Assembly: GCF_030283145.1 (NCBI RefSeq)
Contig: NZ_JASNWE010000001.1
Coordinates: 496,001-560,000 of the forward strand
Reading direction: 5' to 3'
DNA: 64,000 nucleotides
Origin: Actinomadura xylanilytica
Lineage (GTDB): Bacteria; Actinomycetota; Actinomycetes; Streptosporangiales; Streptosporangiaceae
Shown: in pieces, positions 9,030 to 20,445 of the stretch
How the letters are laid out: every line of letters begins with the position of its first letter
Position numbering within the stretch: position 1 is the stretch's first letter
Notes under the pieces: model-generated
The model's input: the letters and a program-made list of their open reading frames with translations, nothing else
The model's database searches: none
Told to the model about the DNA's origin: nothing
Position numbers and translations under genes: made by a program

Positions 9030-9757
9030 CAGGAGGTTTCCTTGAGCCAAACGTGGCCGGCGAAGCGGCCGGTGCGGCCGTCGCGGCGGTAGGAGAAGAG
9101 TCCGGGGGTCTCGATGGTGCACCGGGGGTCGATCCGGACGTCGGTGACGCCGCCGCCGGCGAGCTGCCCGGCGATCCCGGCGCGGAGGTCCAGGCCAGGG
9201 GTGCCCTTGCGGGTGGTGGCGTGCGCGGCGGGGACGGCGGCGGTGACCTCGTCGCGCATCCCAACCGGCACCTCATAGCAGCCGCCGCAGGCCGCGGGGC
9301 CGATGGCCGCGGCGACACGGGCGGGGTCGGCGCCGTGCTCGCACATCAGCTTCAGCAGGGCGGGGACGACACCAGCGGCCGTGCCCGGACGGCCCGAGTG
9401 CGCGGCGCCGACGACGCCCGCCACCGGATCGGCGAGCAGGACCGGCGCGCAGTCGGCGACCAGCACCGCCAGGACCAGCCCGGGAACGGTCGTGACGATC
9501 GCGTCCACCGGGGGGATCTCGGCGCCCGCGGTGACGAAGGCCACCTCGGCGCCGTGGACCTGCCGCATCCATACGGTGCGGCCCGGGTCGACGCCCAGCC
9601 CGGCCGCGGCGCGGGCCCGGTTGTCCCGGACCGAGGCGGGGTCGTCGCCGACCGCGCCGCCCAGGTTGAGCGAGTCGAAGGGGGCGGTGCTCACGCCGCC
9701 GGCGCGTCCGGTGAACCCGGCGCCGACGCCGTCGCCCAGGGTGACGCTCGTGATCAC
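9029..9757 (-). CDS. pgeF: Peptidoglycan editing factor PgeF (YlmD/YfiH family)
   Basis: 242 aa. Members have a laccase-like fold with a Cys/His metal site and act as purine-nucleoside phosphorylase or peptidoglycan-editing enzymes. Visible motifs are [11 protein letters not shown] (His ligand), [14 protein letters not shown] (Cys ligand) and [16 protein letters not shown] (His ligand). [15 protein letters not shown] and a C-terminal [18 protein letters not shown] also match the family. GTG 9757 overlaps the ftsZ stop as GTGA, so it is translationally coupled to ftsZ. Confidence 0.93.
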   Translation of the reverse strand: MITSVTLGDGVGAGFTGRAGGVSTAPFDSLNLGGAVGDDPASVRDNRARAAAGLGVDPGRTVWMRQVHGAEVAFVTAGAEIPPVDAIVTTVPGLVLAVLVADCAPVLLADPVAGVVGAAHSGRPGTAAGVVPALLKLMCEHGADPARVAAAIGPAACGGCYEVPVGMRDEVTAAVPAAHATTRKGTPGLDLRAGIAGQLAGGGVTDVRIDPRCTIETPGLFSYRRDGRTGRFAGHVWLKETS

Positions 9758-11238
9758 TTGAGGAAGTCGGGCACGTCGAGGTCGTCGTCCTCGTCGAACA
9801 CCACCGGGCGGCGGCGCTGCCCGGTGGACGGGCCGCTCTCGCCCTCGCCGGCGTGCACCCGCGAGGGAGCCGTCTCGCCCGGCGCCCGGGGCGCGGGCGG
9901 GCGGGGCGCGGAATCGCCGGGACCCGGTGCGCCGCCCTCGCGGCCGACGGACGCGGCGGGCTGCGGGACCGGCGACACGGGCGGGCCCTCGGCCCGGACC
10001 GCCTCGTCGCGCGGCGCGGCGCCGCGGCCCGGGCCGCGGTCGTCGGAGCCCGGCCCGCCGGGCTGCGGGCGCTCGGCCTCGGGACGGTGCGGGCCGCCGG
10101 GCTGCGCCGCGGCGGCCTGGGCCACCGACTGCTGCGGCCCGGTCGAGCCGACCGGCTCGGTGCGGCCGACCCGGCTCGGGATCGGGTTGAGCGACGCGGG
10201 CGGCGGGGGCGGGCTCGCGGGCGGCGGCGGGGTCGGCCGCGGCGGCGGCGGGACCCTCTTGGCCTCGGGTTCAGGGGCCGGCTTCTCGGGTCGGCCCTCG
10301 TCAAAACCCGCCGCGATCACCGTGACCCGGACCTCGTCGCCGAGCGCGTCGTCGATGACCGCGCCGAAGATGATGTTGGCGTCCGTCGCGGCGGCGTTGG
10401 ACACCAACTGCGCCGCCTCGTTGATCTCGAACAGGCCGAGGTCGGAGCCGCCGGAGATGGACAGCAGCACGCCGTGCGCGCCGTCGATGCTGGCCTCCAG
10501 CAGCGGACTGGAGATCGCCATCTCGGCGGCGGCCACCGAGCGGTCGTCGCCGCGCGCCGAGCCGATGCCCATCAGCGCGGACCCGGCGCCGGACATGACC
10601 GACTTCACGTCGGCGAAGTCCAGGTTGATCAGGCCCGGCGTGGTGATCAGGTCGGTGATGCCCTGGACACCGGACAGCAGCACCTGGTCGGCGGCCTTGA
10701 ACGCGTCCAGCACGCTGACCTGGCGGTCGGAGATCGACAGCAGCCGGTCGTTGGGGATCACGATGAGGGTGTCGACCTCGTCGCGCAGTGTCTCTATTCC
10801 CGCCTCGGCCTGCATCGCGCGGCGCTTGCCCTCGAAGCTGAACGGGCGGGTCACCACCCCGATGGTGAGGGCGCCGAGGGACCGGGCGATGTTGGCCACC
10901 ACGGGGGCGCCGCCGGTGCCGGTGCCACCGCCCTCGCCCGCGGTCACGAACACCATGTCCGCGCCCTTGAGGACCTCCTCGATCTCCTCGCGGTGGTCCT
11001 CGGCGGCCTTGCGGCCCACGTCCGGGTTGGCCCCGGCGCCGAGCCCGCGGGTGAGCTCGCGGCCCACGTCGAGCTTGACGTCGGCGTCACTCATCAGCAG
11101 CGCCTGGGCGTCCGTGTTGATAGCGATGAATTCGACGCCCTTGAGTCCCTCTTCGATCATCCGGTTGACGGCGTTGACGCCGCCGCCGCCGATTCCGACG
11201 ACCTTGATGACCGCGAGGTAATTCTGCGGTGCTGCCAC
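9754..11238 (-). CDS. ftsZ: Cell division GTPase FtsZ
   Basis: 494 aa tubulin homologue that forms the Z-ring. The N-terminal [16 protein letters not shown] binds nucleotide. The tubulin signature GGGTGTG is near residue 108, and the T7-loop NLDFADVK near 205-212 supplies the catalytic Asp. The globular core ends near 315. A Pro/Gly-rich linker of roughly 165 residues follows, longer than in most FtsZ, and ends in the conserved partner-binding tail [13 protein letters not shown] start; AAAGG lies 9 bp upstream. A TTGACA promoter element is seen about 155 bp upstream, so ftsZ has its own promoter in addition to read-through from ftsQ. Confidence 0.98.
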   Translation of the reverse strand: MAAPQNYLAVIKVVGIGGGGVNAVNRMIEEGLKGVEFIAINTDAQALLMSDADVKLDVGRELTRGLGAGANPDVGRKAAEDHREEIEEVLKGADMVFVTAGEGGGTGTGGAPVVANIARSLGALTIGVVTRPFSFEGKRRAMQAEAGIETLRDEVDTLIVIPNDRLLSISDRQVSVLDAFKAADQVLLSGVQGITDLITTPGLINLDFADVKSVMSGAGSALMGIGSARGDDRSVAAAEMAISSPLLEASIDGAHGVLLSISGGSDLGLFEINEAAQLVSNAAATDANIIFGAVIDDALGDEVRVTVIAAGFDEGRPEKPAPEPEAKRVPPPPRPTPPPPASPPPPPASLNPIPSRVGRTEPVGSTGPQQSVAQAAAAQPGGPHRPEAERPQPGGPGSDDRGPGRGAAPRDEAVRAEGPPVSPVPQPAASVGREGGAPGPGDSAPRPPAPRAPGETAPSRVHAGEGESGPSTGQRRRPVVFDEDDDLDVPDFLK

Positions 11239-11364
11239 GACGAGGGGCCTTTCCGCTCGCTCTATCCGACCGGCCGGACCGGTCTGCCGACCAGTGCCGC
11301 TGCGGTGTACCTGACCTGGGTGTGCTTATGGCGGGAATCGGGGCGGTACGGACCACCCTCAACC

Positions 11365-11398
11365 CTCACCCTCAACTTGAGGCTTACAGTTATGTCAA
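11365..11398 (-). promoter_or_regulatory. Probable ftsZ promoter with a GAGGGT repeat tract
   Basis: Read on the minus strand, TTGACA (11398-11393) is a consensus -35 element. It is followed by TAACTGTAAGCC, the palindrome CCTCAAGTTGAGG and three GAGGGT units. The -10 element is not clear at the expected spacing. The rest of the 495-bp gap between ftsQ and ftsZ (11239-11733) shows no gene; besides this it holds the hairpin at 11627-11676. Confidence 0.5.
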
Positions 11399-11626
11399 CC
11401 TGAGGACTGATACGGACAGTAGGGCGGCCTTACCGTCAGGGTCAACTAACCTGCCCTGAACTGAATCGGCGTGTCGCGAGAGCACCAGTTGCCCTGGTTG
11501 GCGCTGGAACATCTCCCCTACACCACTCCGCTCGGCCCGCCGCCCGCCCGATCCGGGCCGACCGTTCAAGCGTGCCTCATCGGGCGGCCGGAATCCCCGC
11601 GACACACGCACCGGATCGGACCGAAT

Positions 11627-11676
11627 GGACGTTCTTCCCCGGCGCCCCTCTCGAGGCCGCCACCGGAAGAACGTCC
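11627..11676. terminator. Long-loop hairpin between ftsQ and ftsZ
   Basis: GGACGTTCTTCC (11627-11638) pairs perfectly with GGAAGAACGTCC (11665-11676), a 12-bp stem with a 26-nt GC-rich loop. It lies 58 bp after the ftsQ stop. It may partly terminate or stabilise the upstream dcw transcript before ftsZ. Confidence 0.5.
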
Positions 11677-11733
11677 GGACCGTCCCGCCCGTGCCCGAGG
11701 ACGGTGCCGCGCGGTGGCGCGCCGGAGCGCGGG

Positions 11734-12507
11734 TCACTGCGTGGTGACGACCTCGGGTGAACTCACGTCGATGGTACGGGCTGCGCGCCCCGCCGCCGTA
11801 CGCTGCAACGCGTCGAGCAGCCGGATCTTCTCCGCGGACCGTTCGGCGGGCCCCCAGACCACGGTCAGGTCGCCCGACAGCCGCAGGGTCACCGACTCCG
11901 GGCTGGACGCCTCGACCTCGCTCAGCCGCCGGTGCAGGCGTCCGGGCAGGTCGGTGAGCACGCGCAGCGCCGCGAGGGTCGCCGGGTCGGACGGTCCCGG
12001 GGACGTGACGGTCAGCACCGGGAGGCCCGCCGGGCGGGCCGTGCCGTCGGCGACGGTGACGCCGTGCCGGTCGAGCCGGTGGTAGCGCCCGCCGCGTTCC
12101 ACCATGACCAGGGGGACGCGGTCGCGCACCACGATCCGGACCGTCGCCGGCCAGTGCCGCTCGACCTCCGCCGACTCGACCTCGCGCAGCCGCTCCACCC
12201 GGCCGCGGATCTCGTCCGTGTCGAGCCGCGCCATCGGCAGCCCGAGCCGTATCCCGGCCGCGGCCACCACCTGGTCGCGGGTCGCCAGCCGGGTGCCTGA
12301 CACCTCGACCTCGCGCACCACCAGCAGCCGCGACCCGAGCAGGACCCAGGTCACCGCGCCGAGCACCGCCACCACCAGCAGGGTGACGAACACCACCTTC
12401 CAGCGGTCGCGCGCGCGGCGCCCCGCGGACGGCCGGTGGCCGCCGTCCCGGTCGCCGGACGGCGCGACCTCGCCGGTCGCGGTCCGGCTCGTGCCCGCCT
12501 CCGTCAT
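11734..12507 (-). CDS. ftsQ: Division protein FtsQ
   Basis: 257 aa bitopic membrane protein that joins FtsB/FtsL in the divisome. A basic cytoplasmic tail (1-36) precedes one transmembrane helix, VVFVTLLVVAVLGAVTWVLLG (split at about 38-58). An extracytoplasmic POTRA domain follows, VREVEVSGTRLATRDQVVAAAGI (about 63-130), then the FtsQ beta domain with VRIVVRDRVPLVMVERGGRYHRLDRHGV motifs. It follows murC by 55 bp on the same strand. ATG start at 12507 with no strong Shine-Dalgarno. Confidence 0.93.
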   Translation of the reverse strand: MTEAGTSRTATGEVAPSGDRDGGHRPSAGRRARDRWKVVFVTLLVVAVLGAVTWVLLGSRLLVVREVEVSGTRLATRDQVVAAAGIRLGLPMARLDTDEIRGRVERLREVESAEVERHWPATVRIVVRDRVPLVMVERGGRYHRLDRHGVTVADGTARPAGLPVLTVTSPGPSDPATLAALRVLTDLPGRLHRRLSEVEASSPESVTLRLSGDLTVVWGPAERSAEKIRLLDALQRTAAGRAARTIDVSSPEVVTTQ

Positions 12508-12562
12508 GGGTCCAGCTTGGCAGTGATCACGGCGGGCGCGGAGCGCCCACGCCCGGCGCCAC

Positions 12563-13960
12563 TCAGGAGGCGGCCAGCCGCTCCAGGATCAGCGGGCCCA
12601 GCCGGGTCACGTCGCCCGCGCCGAGCGTGACGACCACGTCGCCGGGACGGGCGAGCCCGGCCGCCGCCGCGGGCACCTCGTCCCAGACGGGCACGTACAC
12701 CGAGTCGGTGGCGGCGGGGATCCGCTCGGCGACCAGGGAGCCGTCCACCCCGGGCTCGGGGTCCTCCCGCGCGCCGTAGACGTCGAGCACCACCGCCGCG
12801 TCGGCCAGCCCGAGGGCCGCGCCGAACTCGGCCGCGAAGAACCGGGTGCGGCTGTAGAGGTGCGGTTGGAAGACCGCGACGAGGCGGCCCCCGCCGGCCA
12901 GGTCGCGGATGGCCTCCAGGTCGGCGCCGACCTCGGTGGGATGGTGCGCGTAGCTGTCGAAGACGCGGACCCCGCCCGCCTCGCCCTTGAGCTCCAGCCG
13001 GCGCATCGCCCCGCCGAAGGCGGCCAGCCCCGCGCGGACGGCGGACAGGTCGACCTCGAGGGCCTGCGCGACCGCGACGACGGCGGCGGCGTTGAGCGCG
13101 TTGTGCCGTCCCGGGACGTTCAGCGTCACCTCGCCGACCCCGTCGATCTCGAACCGCGAGCCGAGCCCGTCGGGGGCGAAACCGGTGACCCGCAGGTCTG
13201 CGCCGGGTGCCCGCCCGTAGGTGCGGACGGTCAGGCCGCGCGCGCGGGCGCGCTCGGCCAGCTCCATCGCGACCGCGTCGTCGGCGCCCGCCACCAGCGT
13301 GCCGCCCGGCTCGATCCGGTCGACGAACCGGGCGAAGTTCTCCTTCACCATCTCGAAACCGCCGTAGTTGTCGAGATGGTCGGCCTCGACGTTGGTGACG
13401 ACCGCGATGTCGGGCGCGTACATCAGGAACGAGCCGTCGCTCTCGTCGGCCTCGGCCACGAACGCCTCGCCCTTGCCCTCGTCGGCGCCGAGCCCGGTGG
13501 TGACGAGCTGGCCGCCGATGCAGTAGGACGGGTCGGCGCCGGCGTGCTGCAACGCCACCGTCAGCATCGAGGTGGTGGTGGTCTTGCCGTGCGTGCCGGC
13601 CACCGCGACGCCGCGCCGGCCGGCCATCAGCGCGGCCAGCGCGGCCGAGCGGTGCAGCACCCGCAGCCCGCGCTCGCGGGCGGCGACCAGTTCCGGGTTG
13701 GCATCGCGGATCGCGGTGGAGACCACCACCGTGTCGGCGTCGCCCACGTGCGCGGCGTCGTGGCCCACGTGGACCTCGGCGCCCAGCCCGGCGAGCTGGC
13801 CGAGCAGGTCGGAGTCGCGGGCGTCACTGCCCGACACCGCGATGCCGCGCTTGAGCATGATGCGGGCGATGCCGGACATGCCCGCCCCGCCGATCGCGAT
13901 GAAGTGGACCTTGCCGAGCTCGCCGGCCGGCACGACCTCAGCAGGACTGATCAGACTCAT
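12563..13960 (-). CDS. murC: UDP-N-acetylmuramate-L-alanine ligase MurC
   Basis: 465 aa cytosolic Mur ligase that adds L-Ala to UDP-MurNAc with ATP, the first amino acid of the peptidoglycan stem. The N-terminal nucleotide-sugar site is VHFIAIGGAGMSGIARIM, the P-loop is AGTHGKTTTTSML near residue 120, followed by VVTNVEADHLDNYG. The C-terminal ligase domain has DSYAHHPTEV and VFQPHLYSRTR. Length and motif order are normal. ATG start at 13960; murG ends 73 bp upstream. Confidence 0.98.
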   Translation of the reverse strand: MSLISPAEVVPAGELGKVHFIAIGGAGMSGIARIMLKRGIAVSGSDARDSDLLGQLAGLGAEVHVGHDAAHVGDADTVVVSTAIRDANPELVAARERGLRVLHRSAALAALMAGRRGVAVAGTHGKTTTTSMLTVALQHAGADPSYCIGGQLVTTGLGADEGKGEAFVAEADESDGSFLMYAPDIAVVTNVEADHLDNYGGFEMVKENFARFVDRIEPGGTLVAGADDAVAMELAERARARGLTVRTYGRAPGADLRVTGFAPDGLGSRFEIDGVGEVTLNVPGRHNALNAAAVVAVAQALEVDLSAVRAGLAAFGGAMRRLELKGEAGGVRVFDSYAHHPTEVGADLEAIRDLAGGGRLVAVFQPHLYSRTRFFAAEFGAALGLADAAVVLDVYGAREDPEPGVDGSLVAERIPAATDSVYVPVWDEVPAAAAGLARPGDVVVTLGAGDVTRLGPLILERLAAS

Positions 13961-14033
13961 CGGGTGGCGCTCGTCCCCTCGCTCGCCCCGTGCGGCACGA
14001 CCGCCGCGCGCGGTGCCGAACGGGCGGCCCGGC

Positions 14034-15125
14034 TCACTGGCGGCCCGCCGCGCGGACCACGTCGTACACCATCTGGGCCAGGGCCACGTCGGCGTCGCGG
14101 CGGCCCATCCGGCCGGCCGCCTCCGACATGTGCGCCACCCGGCCCGGGTCGGCGAGCACCGGCAGCAGGTGCTGCCCGATCCACTCGGGGCTCAGCTCGG
14201 CGTCGTCGACCAGCAGGCCGCCGCCGCCCTGCACGATCGGCTCGGCGTTGAACCGCTGCTCGCCGTTGCCGATCGGCAGCGGCACGTACACCGCGGGCAG
14301 CGCCACCGCGGCCAGCTCGGCGCAGGTCATCGCGCCGGCGCGGCACATCGCCATGTCGGCGGCGGCGTAGGCCAGGTCCATCCGGTCACAGTAGGGGATG
14401 GTGACGTACTGGGGGCCGCCCGCGACCGTGTCGGGCTCCTCGGTGTTCTTGGGTCCGACGATGTGCAGCACCTGGATGCCGGCCTGCCGGAACGCCGGCG
14501 CGGCGGCCACCGCGGCCCGGTTGAGCGACCGGGCGCCCTGCGACCCGCCGAAGATCAGCAGGGTGGGCAGGTCGGGCAGCAGCCCGAAGTAGGACCTGGC
14601 CTTGTCGCCCATCGCGAGCCGGTCGAGCGTGGCGACCTCGCGGCGCAGCGGGATGCCGACGAACGTGGCGTTCGGCAGCGGCGAGTCGACGTGCGAGACC
14701 GCGACGTGGTCGGTGAACCGGGAGCCGAGCTTGTTGGCCAGGCCGGGCTTCGGGTTGGCCTCGTGCACGATGATCGGCACCTTGCGCTTGCGCGCCGCCA
14801 GGTAGCCGGGGGTGGCGACGTAGCCGCCGAACCCGACCAGGACGTCGGCCTGCGCCTGGTCCAGGACCGAGGCGGCGGCGTTGATCGCCCCGCGCAGCCG
14901 GCCGGGGACCGACAGCAGCCGGGGGGTCAGCGTCCGCGGCAGCGGCACCGGCGGGATCAGGGCGAGCTCGTAGCCCCGCGCCGGGACCAGCCGGGTCTCC
15001 AGGCCCCGTTCGGTGCCGAGGCAGGTGATCCCGACACCGGGGTCGTTGCGGCGCAGCGCGTCGGCCAGTGCCAGGGCGGGCTCGATGTGTCCGGCGGTGC
15101 CGCCGCCGGCCAGGACAACCCTCAT
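14034..15125 (-). CDS. murG: MurG, lipid II-forming GlcNAc transferase
   Basis: 363 aa peripheral membrane GT-B enzyme (GT28) that moves GlcNAc from UDP-GlcNAc onto lipid I. The N-terminal glycine loop is [19 protein letters not shown], a second is [11 protein letters not shown] near residue 190, and the donor-site signature [14 protein letters not shown] occurs near 265. GAGGAG at 15138-15143 lies 12 bp before ATG 15125 and touches ATG 15137, which would add MSTS; I prefer 15125. The gap of 115 bp to ftsW is larger than elsewhere in the cluster. Confidence 0.97.
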   Translation of the reverse strand: MRVVLAGGGTAGHIEPALALADALRRNDPGVGITCLGTERGLETRLVPARGYELALIPPVPLPRTLTPRLLSVPGRLRGAINAAASVLDQAQADVLVGFGGYVATPGYLAARKRKVPIIVHEANPKPGLANKLGSRFTDHVAVSHVDSPLPNATFVGIPLRREVATLDRLAMGDKARSYFGLLPDLPTLLIFGGSQGARSLNRAAVAAAPAFRQAGIQVLHIVGPKNTEEPDTVAGGPQYVTIPYCDRMDLAYAAADMAMCRAGAMTCAELAAVALPAVYVPLPIGNGEQRFNAEPIVQGGGGLLVDDAELSPEWIGQHLLPVLADPGRVAHMSEAAGRMGRRDADVALAQMVYDVVRAAGRQ

Positions 15126-15240
15126 GCTCGTTGACATCTCCTCAGCGTGTTCGTCGGTGCGGTGCCGCGGACCCCGCGGCCCGTGCCGCGCGTCCGCGCG
15201 GTCGACGGGCGCCAGGCCGTCCGGCACCCCGGAGGGGGGC

Positions 15241-16500
15241 TCAACGTCGTGCCAGGCCCAGCCAGCTTAGAGCCCGCAGGACCGGTCCGGGGCCGCGTGC
15301 GGCCAGCGCCTGCCTGGCGCCCGGCTCGCGTTTGGCGAAAGCGAGCATCATGCCGAGCGCGATCAAGGTGGGGATCAGCGCCGAGCCGCCGTAGGAGACC
15401 AGCGGCAACGGGATGCCTGTGATGGGAAGCACACCGATGACCGCGCCGATGTTCACGATCGCCTGCACCACCACCCAGGCGGTGGCGCCGGTCGCGGCGA
15501 GCCGGGTGAACGGGTCCTTGACCCGGCGGGCGATCCGCAGCCCGGCGTAGGCCAGCAGCCCGAACAGGCCGAGCACCACCAGCGTGCCGACCAGCCCGAA
15601 CTCCTCCCCGACGATCGCGAAGATGAAGTCGGTGTCGGCGTGCGGCAGGAAGTCCCACTTGGCCCTCCCCTCCCCAAGCCCGGTGCCGAACCAGCCGCCC
15701 GAGGCCACCGCGAACAGCCCCTGGGTGCCCTGGTAGTTGGTGGTGAGCTGGTTGCCCGTCGGGTCGAGGAAGCCGGTGAGCCGCTCCAACCGGTACGGCT
15801 TCGCGACGATGAGGATCGACACCAGCAGGCACACCAGCCCGACGATGCCGATGAACAGGCGTCCGGGCGCGCCGACCACCCACAGCAGCGCCAGGAAGAT
15901 GGTGAGCAGCACCAGCGTGGTGCCGAGGTCGTTGCCGAGCATCACCAGCAGCACCAGCAGGCTGGCGCCCGGCAGCAGCGGGACCAGCAGCGGGCGCCAT
16001 TCGGTGAGCTGGCCGAGCCGTTCCTTGCGGGCCAGCAGGTCGGCGCCCCACAGCACCAGGGCAAGCTTGGCCGGCTCGGACGGCTGGATCTGGAGCGGGC
16101 CGAGGCTGATCCAGCGGGTCGCGCCGCCCGCGCTGCGGCCGAGGCCGGGCACCAGCACCAGGGCCAGCACCACCACCGACAGCAGCAGCAGCGGGTAGGC
16201 CAGGGCGCGGAAGGTCTTCACCGGGAGCCGGGAGGCCAGCCACATCCCGGGCAGCCCGATCGCCATCCACATCGCCTGCTTCTGGAACAGGGCGTAGGCC
16301 GAGCCGGTCGCCTGGAGCTGCTTGACGCTGGACGCCGACAGCACCATGGTCAGCCCGAGCGCGAGCAGCATCACCGAGCAGCCGAGCACCAGGTAGTAGG
16401 AGGTGAGCGGGCGGTCGAGCAGCCCGATCGCGGCGACCACCTGCTCGCGCGGCCCGGACCGCCTCGGCTGCGGCTCCTCGGCCGGTGCGGCGGTCGTCAT
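15241..16500 (-). CDS. ftsW: FtsW, SEDS peptidoglycan polymerase
   Basis: 419 aa polytopic membrane glycosyltransferase that polymerises lipid II at the septum with FtsI. About ten hydrophobic helices are visible. SEDS motifs include [20 protein letters not shown] (near 165), [32 protein letters not shown] and [18 protein letters not shown] near the end. ATG 16500 is only 2 bp after the murD stop. The same frame runs far upstream inside murD; that part is Arg/Gly-rich shadow. Confidence 0.96.
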   Translation of the reverse strand: MTTAAPAEEPQPRRSGPREQVVAAIGLLDRPLTSYYLVLGCSVMLLALGLTMVLSASSVKQLQATGSAYALFQKQAMWMAIGLPGMWLASRLPVKTFRALAYPLLLLSVVVLALVLVPGLGRSAGGATRWISLGPLQIQPSEPAKLALVLWGADLLARKERLGQLTEWRPLLVPLLPGASLLVLLVMLGNDLGTTLVLLTIFLALLWVVGAPGRLFIGIVGLVCLLVSILIVAKPYRLERLTGFLDPTGNQLTTNYQGTQGLFAVASGGWFGTGLGEGRAKWDFLPHADTDFIFAIVGEEFGLVGTLVVLGLFGLLAYAGLRIARRVKDPFTRLAATGATAWVVVQAIVNIGAVIGVLPITGIPLPLVSYGGSALIPTLIALGMMLAFAKREPGARQALAARGPGPVLRALSWLGLARR

Positions 16501-16502
16501 CG

Positions 16503-17966
16503 CTACCGCGGGCTCGGGGAGTCGTCCCCAGTGCCGGACGGCCCCGGCGCGGCCAGGCGCCGCACCGCCGCCATGAACGCGTCGCCGCGGGCCGGATAGT
16601 TCGCGAACATGTCGAAGGAGGCCCCGACGGGGGCGAGCAGCACGGTGTCGCCCGGGCGGGCGAGGCCGGCGGCGTGGCTGACGACGCGGTCCATGGCCCC
16701 AGTGTCGGTGTCCGCCATGTCCACGACCGGGACATCCGGCGCGTGTCGCGCGAGTGCCTCCGCGATCCGCTGCCGGTCGCGGCCCATCAGCACCACGCCG
16801 CGGAGCCGGGCGGCGCAGGAGGCGACCAGGTCGTCGACGTCCAGGCCCTTCAGCAGGCCGCCCGCGATCCACACGACGGGATCGTAGGCGGCCAGCGACG
16901 CGGCGGCGGCGTGCGGCTGGGTGGCCTTGGAGTCGTTGACGTAGGCCACACCCCCGATGTCGGCGACGTGCTGGATGCGGTGCGGGTCGGGCACGAAGGC
17001 CCGCAGCCCCTCGCGCACCGCCTCGGACGGCACCCCGAACGCGCGCGCCAGCGCCGCCGCGGCGAGCGCGTTGGCGACATTGTGGGGCGCGAACGGGCGC
17101 ACGTCCTCCAGCGCGGCCAGCTCGGCGGCCTCGTTCCGCGGGTCGGCGGTCAGCGCCCGGTCGACCAGCAGGCCCTCGACGACGCCGAGCAGCCCGGGGG
17201 CCGGGGTGGCGAGGGTGAAGCCGACACGGCGCGCGGACCCCTCCGACAGCGCCGCCGCGGCCGGGTCGTCGGCGTTGTAGACGGCGATCGTGCCGGGCGC
17301 GTAGATCTTGGCCTTGGCGCCGACGTAGGCGTCCATGGTGCCGTGCCAGTCGAGGTGGTCGGGCGCGATGTTGAGCACCGCCGCGGCGAACGGCACCAGG
17401 CTGCTCGACCAGTGCAGCTGGTAGCTGGACAGCTCGACCGCCAGCACGTCGTAGGGTCCCCGCCCGTCCGCGGACGGGCCGCCCCCGGTCCCGGCGGTGA
17501 CCGCCTCCACGATCGGCGTGCCGACGTTGCCGACCGCGATGGCGCGGTGCCCGGCGGCGGTGAGCATGGACGCCAGCATCCGGACGACCGTGGTCTTGCC
17601 GTCGGTCCCGGTGATCGCCAGCCACGGCGCCGCGCCCTCGGGACGCAGCCGCCAGGCCAGCTCGACCTCGCCGAGGATCTCGACGCCGGCGCCGGCCGCC
17701 GCGGCCAGGAGCGGGACGTCCGGCCGCCACCCCGGGGACGTGACGACCAGCCGCGTCCCGGCGGGGAGGGTGTCGCCGTCACCGAGCCGCACGGTCACAC
17801 CGAGGGCCGCCAGCCCGGCGGCGTGCTCGCGGGTGGCCGCGTCGTCGCGCGCGTCGACGATCGTGACGCGGGCGCCCCGTCCGGCCAGGGCGCGGGCGGC
17901 GGCGCGGCCGGAGACGCCCAGGCCGGCCACGCAGACCTCGAGTCCGGCCCACTGGTCGCCGTTCAC
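16503..17966 (-). CDS. murD: UDP-MurNAc-L-Ala-D-Glu ligase MurD
   Basis: About 487 aa cytosolic Mur ligase adding D-Glu. The N-terminal Rossmann-like loop is [17 protein letters not shown], the P-loop [14 protein letters not shown] lies near residue 125, then [12 protein letters not shown] and the C-terminal [17 protein letters not shown] with [13 protein letters not shown] 17966 overlaps the mraY stop as GTGA; ATG 17981 (adding MDAQE) is an alternative. Neither has a strong Shine-Dalgarno, consistent with coupling to mraY. Confidence 0.96.
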   Translation of the reverse strand: MNGDQWAGLEVCVAGLGVSGRAAARALAGRGARVTIVDARDDAATREHAAGLAALGVTVRLGDGDTLPAGTRLVVTSPGWRPDVPLLAAAAGAGVEILGEVELAWRLRPEGAAPWLAITGTDGKTTVVRMLASMLTAAGHRAIAVGNVGTPIVEAVTAGTGGGPSADGRGPYDVLAVELSSYQLHWSSSLVPFAAAVLNIAPDHLDWHGTMDAYVGAKAKIYAPGTIAVYNADDPAAAALSEGSARRVGFTLATPAPGLLGVVEGLLVDRALTADPRNEAAELAALEDVRPFAPHNVANALAAAALARAFGVPSEAVREGLRAFVPDPHRIQHVADIGGVAYVNDSKATQPHAAAASLAAYDPVVWIAGGLLKGLDVDDLVASCAARLRGVVLMGRDRQRIAEALARHAPDVPVVDMADTDTGAMDRVVSHAAGLARPGDTVLLAPVGASFDMFANYPARGDAFMAAVRRLAAPGPSGTGDDSPSPR

Positions 17967-19024
17967 TTCTTGGGCATCCATTCCAGGTAGAACAGGCCGA
18001 GGCCGATCGCGGTGAACAGCGCCGACATCAGCCAGAACCGCACGACGATGGTGGTCTCGGCCCAGCCGGACAGCTCGAAGTGGTGCTGGAGCGGCGCCAT
18101 CTTGAACACCCGTTTGCGGGTCATCTTGAACCCGCCGACCTGGATCACCACCGACAGGGTGATCATCACGATCAGCCCGCAGAGGACCGCCAGCAGGAAC
18201 TGGGTGCGGGTGAGGATGGCCAGGCCGACCAGCACGCCGCCGAGGGCCAGCGAGCCGGTGTCGCCCATGAAGATCTTGGCGGGCGGGGCGTTCCACCACA
18301 GGAACCCGAACACGCCGCCGAGGACCGCCGCGGCGACCACCGCGAGGTCGAGCGGGTCGCGGACGCTGTAGCAGTTGGGGGCCAGCGCGAAGTCGTAGCA
18401 GCTGTTGCGGAGCTGCCAGTTGCCGATGATCACGTACGCGGCGAGCACCATGCCGGCCGGGCCGGCGGCCAGGCCGTCCAGCCCGTCGGTGAGGTTCACC
18501 CCGTTGGACATCGCCGCGATCAGCAGCAGCGCCCACACCACGAACAGGTACGGGCCGATCGAGGGGCCGAAGTCGCGCAGGAAGGACAGATGCGGGGAGG
18601 CGGGGGTGATGTCGTACCCGTTGGGGAAGTTCAGCGACGCGATCGCGAAGATCACGCCGACCAGGATGATGCCGATCATCTTGGCGCCGCTGCGCAGCCC
18701 CAGGCTGCGCTGCTTGAACACCTTGATGTAGTCGTCGACGAATCCGACGAACCCGAGGCCGGTCATCAGGAACAGCACCAGCAGGCCCGACACCGTCGGC
18801 ACGTTCGTCGTGACCAGGTGCGCCACCGCGTACCCGACCAGCGACCCGACGATGAAGACCGTGCCGCCCATGGTGGGGGTGCCGCGCTTGTTGAGATGCG
18901 CCTCCGGGCCCTCCTCGCGGATCATCTGGCCGTAGCCGAGCCGGTTGACCACCCGGATCCAGAACGGGGTGCCGACCATCACGAAGACCAGGGCCACCCC
19001 GGCGGCGATGATGATGTTGGTCAT
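17963..19024 (-). CDS. mraY: MraY, phospho-MurNAc-pentapeptide translocase
   Basis: 353 aa integral membrane enzyme that forms lipid I from UDP-MurNAc-pentapeptide and undecaprenyl phosphate. Around ten helices. Family motifs are [12 protein letters not shown] near residue 45, GFVDDYIKV (catalytic Asp pair region) near 115, [13 protein letters not shown] near 190, [12 protein letters not shown] near 260 and [13 protein letters not shown] near 310. ATG 19024 overlaps the murF stop (ATGA). Confidence 0.98.
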   Translation of the reverse strand: MTNIIIAAGVALVFVMVGTPFWIRVVNRLGYGQMIREEGPEAHLNKRGTPTMGGTVFIVGSLVGYAVAHLVTTNVPTVSGLLVLFLMTGLGFVGFVDDYIKVFKQRSLGLRSGAKMIGIILVGVIFAIASLNFPNGYDITPASPHLSFLRDFGPSIGPYLFVVWALLLIAAMSNGVNLTDGLDGLAAGPAGMVLAAYVIIGNWQLRNSCYDFALAPNCYSVRDPLDLAVVAAAVLGGVFGFLWWNAPPAKIFMGDTGSLALGGVLVGLAILTRTQFLLAVLCGLIVMITLSVVIQVGGFKMTRKRVFKMAPLQHHFELSGWAETTIVVRFWLMSALFTAIGLGLFYLEWMPKK

Positions 19025-20445
19025 GCCGGGTCACCTCCGAGGATCCCCTCGGCGACCCGTTCCAGCCCTGCGACGCGAGAGCCCTTCACCAGCACGACGT
19101 CCCGCGGCCGGAGCCGCTCTCTGAGCGCGGTTACCGCCGCGCCGACGTCATCCACCTGTACGCACTCTCCCGTCCATGACCCCACCTGCCCGGCCCCATC
19201 GGCCATCGGCGCCGCGTTGGCGCCGACCACCACGAGGCCGGCGATCCCGCTGCGCGCGACATGCTGCCCGATCTTGACATGTTCCGCCACAGAGGAGGCA
19301 CCGAGCTCGGCCATCTCGCCGAGCACCGCGTAGGCGCGGCGCCCCCTGGCCATGTGCCCGAGGACGTCGAGCGCGGCCCGCGTCGACTCGGGATTGGCGT
19401 TGTAGGCGTCGTTGACCACCGTCACGCCGTCCGGCCGCTCGGTGACCTCCATCCGCCACCGGCTGGCCGGGCGCGCCCGGCACAGGCCCGCGGCGATCTC
19501 GTCCAGGCCGAGCCCCGCCGCGCGCGCCGCGGCGGCGGCGGCCAGCGCGTTGACGACCGCGTGCGAGCCGTGCAGGCCGAGCTCGACCTGCGCCGTCCCC
19601 TCCGGGGTGACCAGGGAGAACCTGGGCCGTCCCGCGTCGTCCAGCCGCTCGCCCTCGGCCCGGACGATCGCGTCCGGCGACCGGCCGAACGTGACGATCT
19701 CGGCGGGCGTGCGGGCCGCCATGGCCAGCACCAGCGGGTCGTCGGCGTTCAGGACGGCGGTGCCCTCGCGCGGCACCGCCTCGGCCAGCTCGCCCTTCGC
19801 GCGCGCCACCGCCTCCTGGCTGCCGAACTCGCCGATGTGCGCGGTGCCCACGTTGAGGACCACCCCGACGCGGGGGCGCGCGATGCCGGCGAGGTAGGCG
19901 ATGTGACCGATGCCACGCGCGCCCATCTCCAGCACCAGGTACCGGGTGCCGGCGTCGGCGCGCAGCACGGTCAGCGGCAGCCCGATCTCGTTGTTGAACG
20001 AGCCGACCGGCGCGACGGTCGGCGCCGCCGCGCCGACGAGCTGCGCGATGAGGTCCTTGGTGGAGGTCTTGCCGGCCGAACCGGTGACCGCGATGACGGC
20101 GGCGTCCGGCAGCCGGGCCAGGACGCCGCGGGCCAGCAGCCCGAGGCCCTCCTGGGCGTCGCCGACCACCACGGCCGCGCCGGGCGGCCCCGGGGGCCCG
20201 CCGGGCTCGTCCGGGAGCGTCTCGACGGGCCGTTCGGCGAGCACCCCGGCGGCGCCCGCGGCGAGCGCGGCGGCGGCGAAGTCGTGCCCGTCGGCGTGCT
20301 CGCCGCGCAGTGCCACGAACAGCGCGCCGGGTTCGGCCGCGCGGGAGTCGATGATCACGGGGCCGCTCACCACGGCGTCCGGACGGCCTCCGCGCAGCAC
20401 CCCGCCGGTGATCTCCGCGATCGCCGACAGCGGTAGTGGGATCAC
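19021..20445 (-). CDS. murF: MurF, D-Ala-D-Ala adding ligase
   Basis: 474 aa. Adds D-Ala-D-Ala to the UDP-MurNAc tripeptide in the cytosol, the last soluble precursor step. The N-terminal domain has ISDS-like [18 protein letters not shown]; the P-loop [14 protein letters not shown] is near residue 120; [12 protein letters not shown] and the C-terminal [20 protein letters not shown] follow. GTG 20445 overlaps the murE stop (GTGA) and its own stop overlaps mraY. Confidence 0.97.
   Translation of the reverse strand: MIPLPLSAIAEITGGVLRGGRPDAVVSGPVIIDSRAAEPGALFVALRGEHADGHDFAAAALAAGAAGVLAERPVETLPDEPGGPPGPPGAAVVVGDAQEGLGLLARGVLARLPDAAVIAVTGSAGKTSTKDLIAQLVGAAAPTVAPVGSFNNEIGLPLTVLRADAGTRYLVLEMGARGIGHIAYLAGIARPRVGVVLNVGTAHIGEFGSQEAVARAKGELAEAVPREGTAVLNADDPLVLAMAARTPAEIVTFGRSPDAIVRAEGERLDDAGRPRFSLVTPEGTAQVELGLHGSHAVVNALAAAAAARAAGLGLDEIAAGLCRARPASRWRMEVTERPDGVTVVNDAYNANPESTRAALDVLGHMARGRRAYAVLGEMAELGASSVAEHVKIGQHVARSGIAGLVVVGANAAPMADGAGQVGSWTGECVQVDDVGAAVTALRERLRPRDVVLVKGSRVAGLERVAEGILGGDPA

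Noticed and set aside
15241-17730. 829-codon frame as a MurD-FtsW fusion
   Set aside because: MurD is read in another frame; the upstream part of this frame is shadow, and FtsW starts at 16500.
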